Positions 55,000-64,000 of a stretch of DNA of 64,000 nucleotides are shown here, piece after piece (position 1 is the stretch's first letter; every line of letters begins with the position of its first letter). Origin of the DNA: Ricinus communis (lineage: Eukaryota; Streptophyta; Magnoliopsida; Malpighiales; Euphorbiaceae); the NCBI RefSeq assembly GCF_019578655.1, contig NC_063264.1, forward strand, positions 15,736,429 through 15,800,428. The letters run 5' to 3'. Below the pieces are notes generated by a model. That model searched no databases, was not told where the DNA came from, and worked only from the letters and a program-made list of their open reading frames with translations. The position numbers and the translations under genes are program-made.

Positions 55000-55760
55000 A
55001 CTTTCTTCTCCCTCCATTAGAGCCTTTCCTTTGAAAGAAGTTGCATCACTAGTGATAGAGGTGGTTTTAAGTTTGTTCCATGTTCTTCAATACCTTCTCC
55101 TAAAAACTAAGAGAAGAACCTCCAACCTCATGAGTTGAGGGACTCTGTTCACTACGAGTCCTATAATCCTTCTTTCACTTTTTAATATCATCCTCATACT
55201 CACTAATTAGAAGAAATAATTCCTCATCTATTTCCCATTTTGGGCTCAAATGAATCATCCTAGCATGATTGAAGAAGGGTAGTCTTGAGGAAATTAGAGT
55301 AATAGGTGAAGTAAGGTAGATTTTATTATAGTAATAAGACTAAGGTGTTTGGATATTTTAATGATGTGAGACGAGACAAAAATTAGCACCCTTTCAAGTG
55401 TTCCCAAGATGAAGAGGTGATCAAGAAAGAATTTAGATGTTAGTATCCTTTTACCTTGAATCATTCGAAAGAGGAATACAAGGTCTCTTTGAGGAACCTT
55501 ATCAATCCCATTAACTCAAGCATGAATATCGAAGCAACCATTCTATGTACTACCCAATAAGAGAGGAATTTAAGGCCTTTTGAAATAGTCTTTTATGGAT
55601 TTATTTAGTGGAGATTCGTCTCCAATATCAAGAAGGAGATAAGGTCAAATCAACTATATATTCTATGATTCTTAAAGGACCATTCTCTTGAAATCCAAAT
55701 ATAGAAGAAAATTATGTTTTAAGAAAACTATATTTCTCTCAAAATATCCTAAAATCTATC
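55000..55760 (-). pseudogene. env-like / 'putative plant transposon protein' ORF, decayed (- copy)
   Basis: On the minus strand the pieces WRRISTK, LNSSLIG, YIEWLLRYSC, GSSKRPCIPLSN, SPLHLGNT and KGANF line up in order with WRQISTK, LKSLVH, VVHRMIATNIY, KVPQKDLLFLLAM, HLFHFGNT and KGAIL of the + copy at 49560-49870. Frames shift repeatedly, so it is far from intact. A LTR of another family cuts it at 55791. Position relative to PPT and LTR matches the + copy. Confidence 0.5.
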
Positions 55761-55791
55761 CCATAGTAGTAATCTCTATCATTAGTTTTAT

Positions 55792-56985
55792 TGATAAGCA
55801 AGTGATATTTTATATATTACACATATTTGTATGCTTAATTTTGTGTTATTTTTAGGGAAATGTGTTTTTGTATTAGAATCACCTTGTTTTAGTTTTCTTT
55901 GTGTCTCAGGTGTTTTTCTAGGTATATCATCAAAGCTAGAGAGAAATCAGACCAAAATTGGGAAGAAACGGACGAATCAGGTGTGTTAGACTGTTCAACA
56001 CGCCCTGCCAACATGCCTGTGCTGAAGAGCACGGTCAGGGTCAGAGAGCGTGCTGAAATGCATTACCTATGGCGAGCAACCTTCCAAACGATCAAGAAGA
56101 GGAAAATGGAGATGAATTCCACTTTAACATCATCCAAATAGTTGTTCTTGAGGATTATTTTGAAGATTCAAAGGAAAGAAGAAGGAGATATTGAGCAGCA
56201 AAAATTAGATTCAGAGTTACTCAAAAGAGGATAGCATTTTCATCAATTGAGAAAAGAGTGTTCATGTTCATTTAAATTCTTGTTTACTTTGTATTTGCTT
56301 CTTGTATTAGTTTAATCATGAACAAGTGTAACTAATCTTATTAAACCCATTTTAGGTTGATCTTTAGCTATGCTAGGCTTGTTTTATGCTTAACTGATTG
56401 GATAGTTGATTTAAGATTGTAGTTTTTATTCAAGCACCATAAATCTATTGTTTCTTCTTCATTATTGAATCAATTTGAGAACTCCTTTGTAATTGAGAAT
56501 TTCAATTGAGTTTGGACAACTGCTTGTGTGTTTAAGTGATTTGCATCTTAGAGATAAGTTTAATAACTTACTGGAATAAGAACTAAACATTCTTATTAGT
56601 GACAATTTAAAGATTAATGCTATTCTAAAATCAATTGTTAGGAAGAGATTCCAACTTTAGATCTTTAGGATTAGGAATTGGTTAACTCGAGAGAGAGGCC
56701 AATTCATTTAAGAAATTATCCACATATCGTAATTCTTAATCAATCAATTCATAAGTTATTCTTTTTTAAGGTGGTCAGCTAAAAGGATCCCCAATTGGAT
56801 TAACTCATTTCATTGCCTTTTTCAAACTTTCATTCTCTTTGTTAAAATTTAGTTTTCATTTGCATTCTCAATCATTTTTAGTTAATGATCTTCACCACCT
56901 TTTGATCAGTTAAATAATATGAATAGCATAGTAGTAGTAGCTTCTCAGTTCCCATGGGATACGACATTGATACTTGCCATATTTT
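55792..56985 (+). repeat. Athila-type LTR, 3' end replaced
   Basis: Begins TGATAAGCAAGTG. Its second half follows the family A LTRs in outline: 'ggaagagattccaactttag', 'aactcgagagagaggcc', then 'cccatgggatacgacattgatacttgcc'. It belongs to a related but separate family, and the middle has CACGCCC/GAGCACGG words in place of ACACGGCC. The expected end (…CATCA) is missing: at about 56985 it turns into organelle-like sequence. The 80-codon frame at 55899 is not supported as a gene. Confidence 0.65.
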
Positions 56986-57765
56986 AGGGGAGGTTCTGCC
57001 AAATTTTTGGTAGAATTTTCGAGTCGAAATTTCTTAGGCAGTCTAGGCCTAAGATAAATTAAGAATATCTTGTTAATTGAGTTATTTTCGTGAATAGATA
57101 ATCCGTCTGTCCAGCTAGCTCCACCCAAGGCATAGGAGCAGACTGCAGAAGCTTCTCGTTGGAATTCTGAAAAAGTCAGTATTCGCCTCTTCCAAGCTAC
57201 CATCGGGTACACATTAAATTTTAGTCCCTAATGCTCATTGCTAAGTCCATAAGTAAGCCAATTATAGATTTATTTCTCCAAGCTAGGGATCTAGTTCTAA
57301 GGGAGGCTAGATCAAGCCCATTTAAGTGTTGGAGAAAAAAGGGCATCCAATGGTTCTACCATCGAGAAAGGTTAAGCCACTAGTGAGACTCATCGAGAAG
57401 TACTTGACGAGGATTCCCCTCTCGCCTGATAGATTAACCATTCCATTCGATGCCCTTTCCCCTTTTAACGACTTCCTGCTTCTGTTGTGAACTTGCCTTT
57501 ACTGATGGATTGCCCTAGCCCTATTACTGTGATATTGGATAGCTAGCCCCTTATACAATAAAGTTGTTATTCATTAGCGTCTCACCTTCTATAGAGAAGC
57601 GAAACTCGAACGAATAGAGCAGATGGTCCAACTACATAACTTTTTTTCTTTTTTCATTACTTCCATGGTCGTGCCATTTCTTTTTATCCCGACATGACTT
57701 AACGTGAATAAAATGTACTTTCTGATTGATTCCTGCTCAACAACCCCCCCAACAGCCTATGAATG
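56986..57765. other. Candidate organelle-derived insertion 2
   Basis: About 780 bp of mixed composition (for example 'ggatagctagccccttat', 'gaagcgaaactcgaacgaat', 'gcagactgcagaagcttctcg') unlike the flanking LTRs and typical in style of plant mitochondrial spacer DNA. It lies exactly between a broken Athila-type LTR and a broken Tekay-type LTR. A 100-codon minus frame (56910-57212) spans the junction and is not a gene. Confidence 0.35.
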
Positions 57766-57799
57766 TGCACTAGAATCCCATTCGTCTTCTTTCTCAAAT

Positions 57800-58821
57800 A
57801 CTGTGAGTTAAAGTCATATAGTCAATTGCACTTGTATCATGTTTAAATTAAATGCAATGCTAATGGGTTTATAAGCACTATGATTATTATTATTATTATT
57901 AATTTTATTTGATTAATAATTATCATGAATACTAGAAGCATCATTATTATAAATTTCATCTTCGTTATTCTCGATATCCTTATTGTCATTTATTATTATT
58001 ATTTTTGGCTATTATCTTTATTTTTAATTTTATTATTATTATTACATATAATTTTCATATCTGCTATAATTGTAACTTCGGGATGAGGCGGCAGTAGAAC
58101 ATGCCACTTAATGGGTTGTATCAGGACTGCATGCGTACCGGTATTAATCAGAGATAGGTAGTAAAAGATTACTTTTGGAAATTTCCCTAGTCGAGTACAA
58201 CTCTCTAAGTTGTGAAAATTTAACTACCGGAGGAAGGTCCCTGGTCGAGCATTGCTCTCTAGGCGCCAGCTTATTTGGGAATCGAGTGACCAGGCTGGAT
58301 TTAAGGACCTTGGTTGAGCTTCGCTCTCTATGCGCCAGTCCTATTGGAATAAGAGAGCCAAAAGGCTGCAAGTATTGGGGTTAGGGCTCTCGTAAGGTAC
58401 TCGTCCCATAAACATTTAAATTGTATTTTTCTAAATCATGGCATGATACATGTTTTAGTATAAATGATATGTTATTCTGATTAAATAAATATTTTATTGA
58501 GAAGGCTGTATTTATTATAGGATTATATGATTTTAACTCACTCTCAAGGCTGACGGTCTTAATCTTAAATTTTTTAAGTGACAGCTACGTTCTCCGTTGT
58601 CTTTCTCTTGACAGCCTGACTTCTTTCTCCTTTGGATCTATTGTAATTAACTTCTACTTTTGTATTTTGAACTATTTAAAATTCTAGACTTTTCGCGGTA
58701 GTGTACCTGGCATATTATGTTTGAATTTGGTATGTAACAAGTTATGGAGTGTCTTCTAGTATCCAGCTGGAGTATTAATCTAATTATGTGAAAATTTATG
58801 AATGAAATGTTGGGTTGTTTT

Positions 58822-58863
<42 letters not shown>

Positions 58864-58962
58864 TTGAATCGTCGATTAATTAGGCTTACTACGGGTTTTG
58901 GTGGCCTGAAGCTTACCCCATTCCCTAGTGCTTGTCACGGGCCCACAGATTAGGTCGTGATA
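57800..58962 (+). repeat. 3' part of a Tekay-type LTR
   Basis: Contains 'tttaactcactctcaaggctgacgg', 'gttctccgttgtc', an (AT)n run (58827-58858) and the end 'ggcctgaagcttaccccatt…cacgggcccacagattaggtcgtgata', the Tekay/Del-type LTR ending (normally GTGACA). Three related segments of about 60-70 bp around 'tcgag(c/t)…gctctctaggcgccag' (58170-58370) form an imperfect tandem repeat. The frames at 58144-58384 on both strands are read from this repeat and are not genes. Confidence 0.65.
58827..58858. repeat. (AT)n microsatellite
   Basis: About 16 AT units within the Tekay-type LTR. Confidence 0.9.
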
Positions 58963-59744
58963 ATATGCTTGTAGGCCTTGGTTGTCTTCTAGGGTTTGTT
59001 TCAAATCTATTTAACTTGAACCAAGCCGTATGTTACATCAAGTTTTGATTATTAATGATATTTCATTGTTTTAACAACCTTTGCTTGAATTCTTGTATTC
59101 TTGTTGAATGCATTTAACACTTATCAAAGATTTGATCTATCTTTGTAGCGTGCTAGGATTAGGGTTTAAAGGACTTAGTTTTCTTTAGGTTCTAATTCTA
59201 TTGATCAACTTTATAATATGATCTAGAGTGATACTAGGATTTGATTCAATTTATTAGTAGGTTTCTAGATTAGTGATATACGGATTCATAACTATTAGAG
59301 TTCGTATATTCTATTCCTAAAGGCTCTTAATACTTATTAATCTAATTCAGCTTATTGGGCTTGAATGAATTTAATTGGGCTTAAAAAGACCAAAGAAGCT
59401 AAATTGAAGCATATGAAGACTTTGGGACTAACTTGGCTTATGTTATGAGACCCATTTATATGACTTATGTAAATTAGGATTTTATGGCTTATTATGGGCG
59501 ACCACACATGTATTTTGACCTAATTAGGACTTTGTTTAATTCTCTCTTTTAGTTACGAAGGTTTTTTAACCTAAAGAGAGCAAATAGTGAATGCGCAAAA
59601 GAGAGGAAAGGAGCATGCAAAAAGAGAGATTGGGGGAAACAAGAAACAAGTGAGCTTTTATGCAAAAGAGGGTGATTTTAAGAGAGCTTATTTTTCTAAC
59701 ACGCCTATGATTGTACTTTGCTTAGTGTGTTTGTTTCTATTTTG
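58963..59744. other. Noncoding, LTR- or leader-like, before the + gypsy pol
   Basis: No coding domain until the RT entry. 59340-59520 has 'gggcttgaatgaatttaattgggctt' and 'gggcgaccacacatg' wording as in LTRs. 59560-59740 is a purine-rich stretch comparable in position to the protease–RT linker at 40640-40900 in the chromovirus-like element. Confidence 0.4.
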
Positions 59745-60890
59745 AAGGAATATGAAGATCTATTTTCTGAGGAAGTTCCAAATGGTTTGCCATCTTTAAG
59801 AGGGATTGAACACCAAATTGACTTCAATTTGAGTTTGCAAATTCCAAATAAATTGCCTTATCGAAGTAATCCCGAGTAGACAAAGAAGTTACGATGGCAA
59901 GTGGAGGAGCTAATGGATAAAGGCTTGATTTGTGAGAGCATAAGTCCATATGTCGTGGTCGTTTTATTGGTGCCTAAGAAAGATAGAACTTGGAGGATGT
60001 GCGTTAATTGTAGCATAGTGAATAAAATAACGGTAAAGTATCAACATCCTATTCCTTGTTTAGGTGACATACTTGATGAGTTGCATGGTGCACGTATACT
60101 TTATAAGATTGATCTTAAGAATGGTTATCACCAAATTAGGATGAAAGAGGGTGATGAATGGAAAACTGCTTTTAAAATAAAATATGGTTTATATGAGTGG
60201 TTAATTATACCTTTTGGATTAACTAATGCACCTAGTACTTTCATGAGATTATTGAACCCCGTTTTGCTTCTATTCTTAGAAAAGTTTGTTGTTGTCTATT
60301 TTGATGATATACTTATGTATAATAAGTCGTTAAATGAACACATTGAGCATATGTGCGTTTAGTACTTAATGTTTTGTGTAAGAAAAGTTTTTTACTAACT
60401 TTAAAAAATGTTCTTTTTGCACGAGCAAACTTGTTTTCCTAAGTTTTGTGGTAAGCGCACAAGGCATTAAAGTACATGAAGAAAAGGTTAAGGAAACCAA
60501 GGAGTTGCATACACCTAAGTCTGTTGGAGATGTTCGCTCATGTCATGGTTTGACAAGCTTTTATAGAAGATTTATTCGTGATTTTAGCACCATTGTCACA
60601 CCATTAACCGAAGTAATCAAGAATAGTGTGAGATTCAAGTGGGGAGATGTCCAAGATAAAGCGTTTAAAACACTTAAAGATAAGTTGATTTCTGCCTCTT
60701 CAATTTCTTTGCCCAACTTTTCTAATACATTTGAAATGGAATGTAATGCTTCAGGTTTGGGGATTGGAGCCGTTCTTATGCAAGAAGGAAAGCCAATTGC
60801 TTACTTTAGTAAAAAGCCAAACAGGGCAGCCTTGAGGTATCCAACTTATGATAAGGAGATGTATATAATAGTGAGAGCTTTGCAAACATG
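59745..60890 (+). pseudogene. Chromovirus-like gypsy pol fragment: RT and start of RNase H (+)
   Basis: Starts KEYEDLFSEEVPNGLPSLRGIEHQID, then a stop, then the open frame from 59901: VEELMDKGLICESISPYV, VPKKDRTWRMCVNCSIVN, LYKIDLKNGYHQIRM (first Asp), [13 protein letters not shown] and [13 protein letters not shown] (catalytic pair intact). A frameshift near 60360 and another region to 60448 follow, then [33 protein letters not shown], and RNase [30 protein letters not shown]…[15 protein letters not shown] (60890), where the first Asp of the RNase H (CDAS) is Asn. There it stops at a primer-binding site in the opposite orientation. Gag, protease and integrase are absent. Confidence 0.85.
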
Positions 60891-60899
60891 GCGAAGCAA

Positions 60900-60911
60900 G
60901 CTCTGATACCA
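60900..60911 (-). other. Primer-binding site, initiator tRNA-Met, at a junction
   Basis: The minus strand reads TGGTATCAGAGC, two bases from the LTR edge at 60914, the same spacing as in the chromovirus-like element. Only about ten more bases of leader remain before + strand pol begins. Confidence 0.85.
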
Positions 60912-60913
60912 AA

Positions 60914-61686
60914 TGATAGGAAATCATCATCTTAGCAACCATACACCCCAATAATTAATGAGTTATGACACATATAGAATGCAAGAAAACACCATCCAAT
61001 CAAGATGATTCCAAAACCTAAGGATCTCCTCAAGTGAAGTTAGGAAAACTAGCTCCAACAATAAAACTAGCACTTAAATTCAACTCCAAACGCCACAAAC
61101 CAAGTATGATTTGATAAGTTAAGAATCAAACATAAGATTATCATTCATCAATTGAATTTTACAAATGAATTTGGCTTTGATATTTATAGCCAAAACTACA
61201 CAAAAAACCCCAGATGGATGTCTTATGAGCTTTCCCATATTTTTCCCTTTAATCCCAACTAAGACTCATTAAATGTGGTTATCTTTACATTGATGGCACT
61301 CATTTTGTAACTCTCAAATGACAACTAATCATGTGCATCCATTTTGTAACTCCAAATTATAACTAATCATGTACATCCATTGTGTAACTCCAAATGACAA
61401 CTAATCACACTCTAACTTAAGAAAACCTAATAAAAAAAAATAAAAAAGCTTCAAATAAATTATATTAGGGCCTTCGAGTTCAGTCCAAACTTATTGCACT
61501 AAATTGATGATTTTTATCGCTTTTTGCCATCCTAAGCCTTGGGCTGAGCCTTGTTATGTTTGAACACTCCAAAAATCTTTAAGTAAGCCCAACAAAGCTT
61601 CTTGCATCCTTTTGGACTTGGATCTAGTTATTGGACCTCCTTGAAAGCTTAAAGGTTCATTTGTAGTTCTTGTTTTTGTTGTATCA
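60914..61686 (-). repeat. Family B/D LTR flanked by both PPT and PBS
   Basis: 773 bp. On the minus strand it begins TGATACAACAAAAAC and ends GATTTCCTATCA. It includes the end of pol near its start (GGPITRSKSKRMQEALLGLL), a TATA box (GGCTATAAATATC, about 61180), and a three-fold imperfect repeat of 'ttgtaactccaaatgacaactaatca' (about 61300-61410). The right side is a PPT and pol; the left side is a PBS. It is related to the solo LTR at 31446-32265. Confidence 0.82.
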
Positions 61687-61701
61687 TTCCCTCTCTCCTT
61701 G
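61687..61701 (-). other. Polypurine tract, - orientation
   Basis: The minus strand reads AAGGAGAGAGGGAA directly before TGATACAAC. As in the 38348-44022 element, pol reads through it (one frame break here). Confidence 0.8.
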
Positions 61702-64000
61702 TAACGATCTCGAATCAACCTCATTGTTAACTTCATCACCTACATCAAATAAAGAAAGATCAGTAACATTAAAAGAAGTACTCATATTGCCATACTCACT
61801 TGACAAATCTAGCTTGTAGGCATTGTCATTAATTCTTTCAAGGACTTGGAATGACCTATCACCTCTTGACATTAACTTAGACTTCCTTTAGCTTGGAAAT
61901 CTTTCCTTCCTGAAATGCACCTAAACCCAGTCACCCGGCTTAAATACAACTTTCTTTCTCCCCTTGCTTTTCATATTGTTGATTTCTTTTCTCCATTTGA
62001 GCACACACCTACTCATGTAAGCTTTTAACAAATTCAGCTTTTTGCTTGGCTTCAAAATTAGCCTTAACAATGGGTAATGGCAGTAAATCTAGAGGAGTTA
62101 ATGGATTGAACCCATATACAACCTCAAAAGGTGAACAATTTGTTATAGCATTAATACTCCTACTGTATGGAAACTCAACATGTGGCAAATATTCTTCCTA
62201 ACTCTTCAATTTCTTTGAATTGTTGCGTTAATAGTTGTGAGAGATCTTATTAACCACTTCCATTTGTCCATCCACTTGTGGATGACAAGTTGTTGAGAAT
62301 AGAAGCTTTGTTCCCAACTTGCTCCAAAGTCTCTTCCAAAAGTGGCTAAGGAACTTGACATCTCTATCACTAACAATTGTCCTTGGAACTCCATGCAATC
62401 TCTCAATTCCTTTGAAGAATAACCCTGCAATATGAATTGCATCATCTGTCTTGTGGCATGGAATGAAATGTGCCATTTTGCTAGACCTGTCAACAACAAA
62501 AAATAGATTCTTTCCCTCCCCTTAACCTCGGTAATCCTAAAACAAAGTCCATAGAAATGTCTATCCAAGATTCATTAGGTATGGGAAGTGGAATATACAA
62601 CCTATGAGGCATCACTTTAGATTTAGGTTATTTACAAGTGATGCATCTCTCACATATTTTTTTAACATCTCTTTTCATTTATGGCCAAAAGAAATGATTA
62701 CTTAAAAATCTAAACTCTTTCTCACACTTAAATTGCCCAATCAAACCCCCACCATGTGCCTCCCTCACAAGCAACTCTCTTAAAGAAGATTAAGGCACGC
62801 ATAACTTGTTTTCTTTAAAAAGAAAACCATCATGTCTATAGAACTTGTCAAAACCTCCTTTCTCACATGCTACCATATACATTAGCAAAATCATGGGCTG
62901 AAATATATAATTCCTTAATGAAATCAAACCCAATATTTTTACATCAAGTGTAGAAATTAGAGGATACCTTCTAGATAGAGCATTCACAATGACATTCTCT
63001 TTACCTTATTTGTACTTGATGAAGTATGGAAAGGATTCAATAAATTCCACCCATTTAGCATGCCTACGGCTTAGCTTCCCTTGTCCTTTGAGATATTTCA
63101 AAGACTCATGGTCGGTGTGTATAATGAATTCCTTATAGCAAAGATAGTGTTGCCATGTCTCTGAAACTCTTACCAAAGCATAAAACTCTTTGTCATAAGT
63201 TGGGTAGTTTAGACTTGCTCCACTTAGCTTCTCACTAAAGAACGTAATTAGTTTTCCTTCTTGCATCAAGACTCCAACAATACCTATTCCACTTACATCA
63301 CACTCAACCTCAAAGGTTTTAGCAAAGTCAGGTAAAGCAAGTAAAGGTGTTGAACTAAGTTTGTCTTTTAGCAAGTTAAAAGCATCATCATGTTATTTTT
63401 GCCACTTGAAACCCACATTCTTTATAATGCATTTAGTTATAGGTGCAACAATTGTAGAGAAATCCTTAATAAATCTCCTATAAAAGGTAGCAAGACCATG
63501 AAAACTCCTAAAATCATGCACACTAGTAGGTTTCGACCACTCTCTAATTACTTTTACTTTTTCTTGATCAACATGAATTCTCTTGCCATTAACAATATAT
63601 CTAAGAAAAGTAATTTCATTAGTGCAAAAAGTGCCTTTCTTAAGATTAGCATATAATGTCTCTACCTTAACACATTAAAAACAAGCTTTAAGTGTATTAC
63701 ATACTCATATAAAGATTTGCTATACACAAGAATATCATCAAAATAAACCACTATAAACTTTCCAATGAAAGTGTGCAAAACATGATTCATCAATCGTATA
63801 AAAGTACTTGGAGCATTAGTTAAACCAAACGGCATGACTGACCACTCATATAATCTATGTTTTATTTTGAAAGCGGTTTTCCATTCATCACCCTCACGCA
63901 TTCTTATTTGATGATATCCAGATTTTAAATCCACTTTAGAGAACACACAAGCACCGTGTAATTCATCCAACATGTCATCTAGCCTAGGTATAGAATGGCG
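61687..64000 (-). pseudogene. Chromovirus-like gypsy pol: RT, RNase H, integrase (runs off window)
   Basis: From the right edge on the minus strand: [26 protein letters not shown] (first Asp), [29 protein letters not shown] (catalytic pair intact), stop at 63662. After frame changes, RNase H (63374-63006): [53 protein letters not shown] and RRHAKWVEF. It continues to the zinc-binding region (CERCITCK, about 62650-62670) and integrase: [11 protein letters not shown] (first Asp), [15 protein letters not shown] (second Asp), [17 protein letters not shown] (Glu). The tail: CSPFEVVYGFNP (about 62110), KPGDWV, RGDRSFQVLERINDNAYKLDLSS, DSRS, then the PPT and LTR. About ten stops and shifts. It supplies the intact order against which the deletion at 39553-39575 can be seen. 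Confidence 0.87.

Noticed and set aside
58144..58384. Frames of 69 and 75 codons on opposite strands
   Set aside because: Both are read from an imperfect tandem repeat within a Tekay-type LTR.

Overview
This window is a gene-poor, AT-rich block of plant nuclear DNA, most likely from a eudicot, built almost entirely of nested and decayed retrotransposons. The plant assignment rests on Ty1/copia and Ty3/gypsy polyproteins of plant lineages, LINE ORFs of plant L1 type, and primer-binding sites matching plant tRNA-Asp, initiator tRNA-Met and (degenerate) tRNA-Arg. I found no intact host gene, rRNA, tRNA gene or CRISPR array. The species cannot be fixed from the sequence alone.

Left part (1-7628), three nested layers. 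A gypsy remnant on + (about 4067-7628: pol tail, a GC-rich island, two polypurine motifs, 1.3-kb LTR) is interrupted by a copia element on - (1868-4066: short LTR, tRNA-Met PBS, decayed gag, protease, integrase). That element is interrupted by the 5' end of an Athila-like element on - (1-1867: LTR 404-1867, tRNA-Asp PBS 381-397) that runs out of the window. 7629-10208 is AT-rich with one perfect hairpin. 10209-10905 is a LINE tail.

10906-25049: LTR-like noncoding DNA ending in a tRNA-Arg-type PBS (14117-14129), then an Athila-lineage element on + (14735-21532). This has broken pol, a shortened env-like ORF, PPT and 3' LTR, and carries a solo LTR (16889-18096) of the same family as the LTR at 404-1867. 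Fragments of a Tat-type RNase H (-) and a copia RNase H (+) follow.

25050-32374: a complete but dead copia element on - with perfect GAAAC target-site duplications and 271-bp LTRs. Its gag carries a solo LTR (28996-30419, perfect GCTGC duplication). Its 5' LTR carries another (31446-32265, TGCTT/TGCTC). With both insertions removed, the two copia LTRs have equal length.

32375-46940: AT-rich spacer, a solo LTR (36238-36930, AGATG duplication), then an L1-type LINE on + split by a chromovirus-like gypsy element on - (38348-44022, CCCCT duplication). In the gypsy element the pol frame runs through the polypurine tract into the 3' LTR, and a large in-frame deletion has removed RNase H and most of integrase.

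46985-64000: pieces of a Tekay-type LTR (46985-47335 and about 57800-58962) enclose a Tat RT fragment, a 39-bp minisatellite, two tail-to-tail SIRE-like copia ends with inverted 1.15-kb LTRs, another LTR, and two blocks that look organellar. The right edge holds two converging gypsy pol copies (59745-60890 on +, 61687-64000 on -) separated by an LTR that has a PBS on one side and a PPT on the other.

No new functional system is evident. The interest lies in transposon architecture: pol coding inside LTRs, microhomology deletions, a permuted LTR junction, palindrome clusters in LTRs and candidate organelle insertions.
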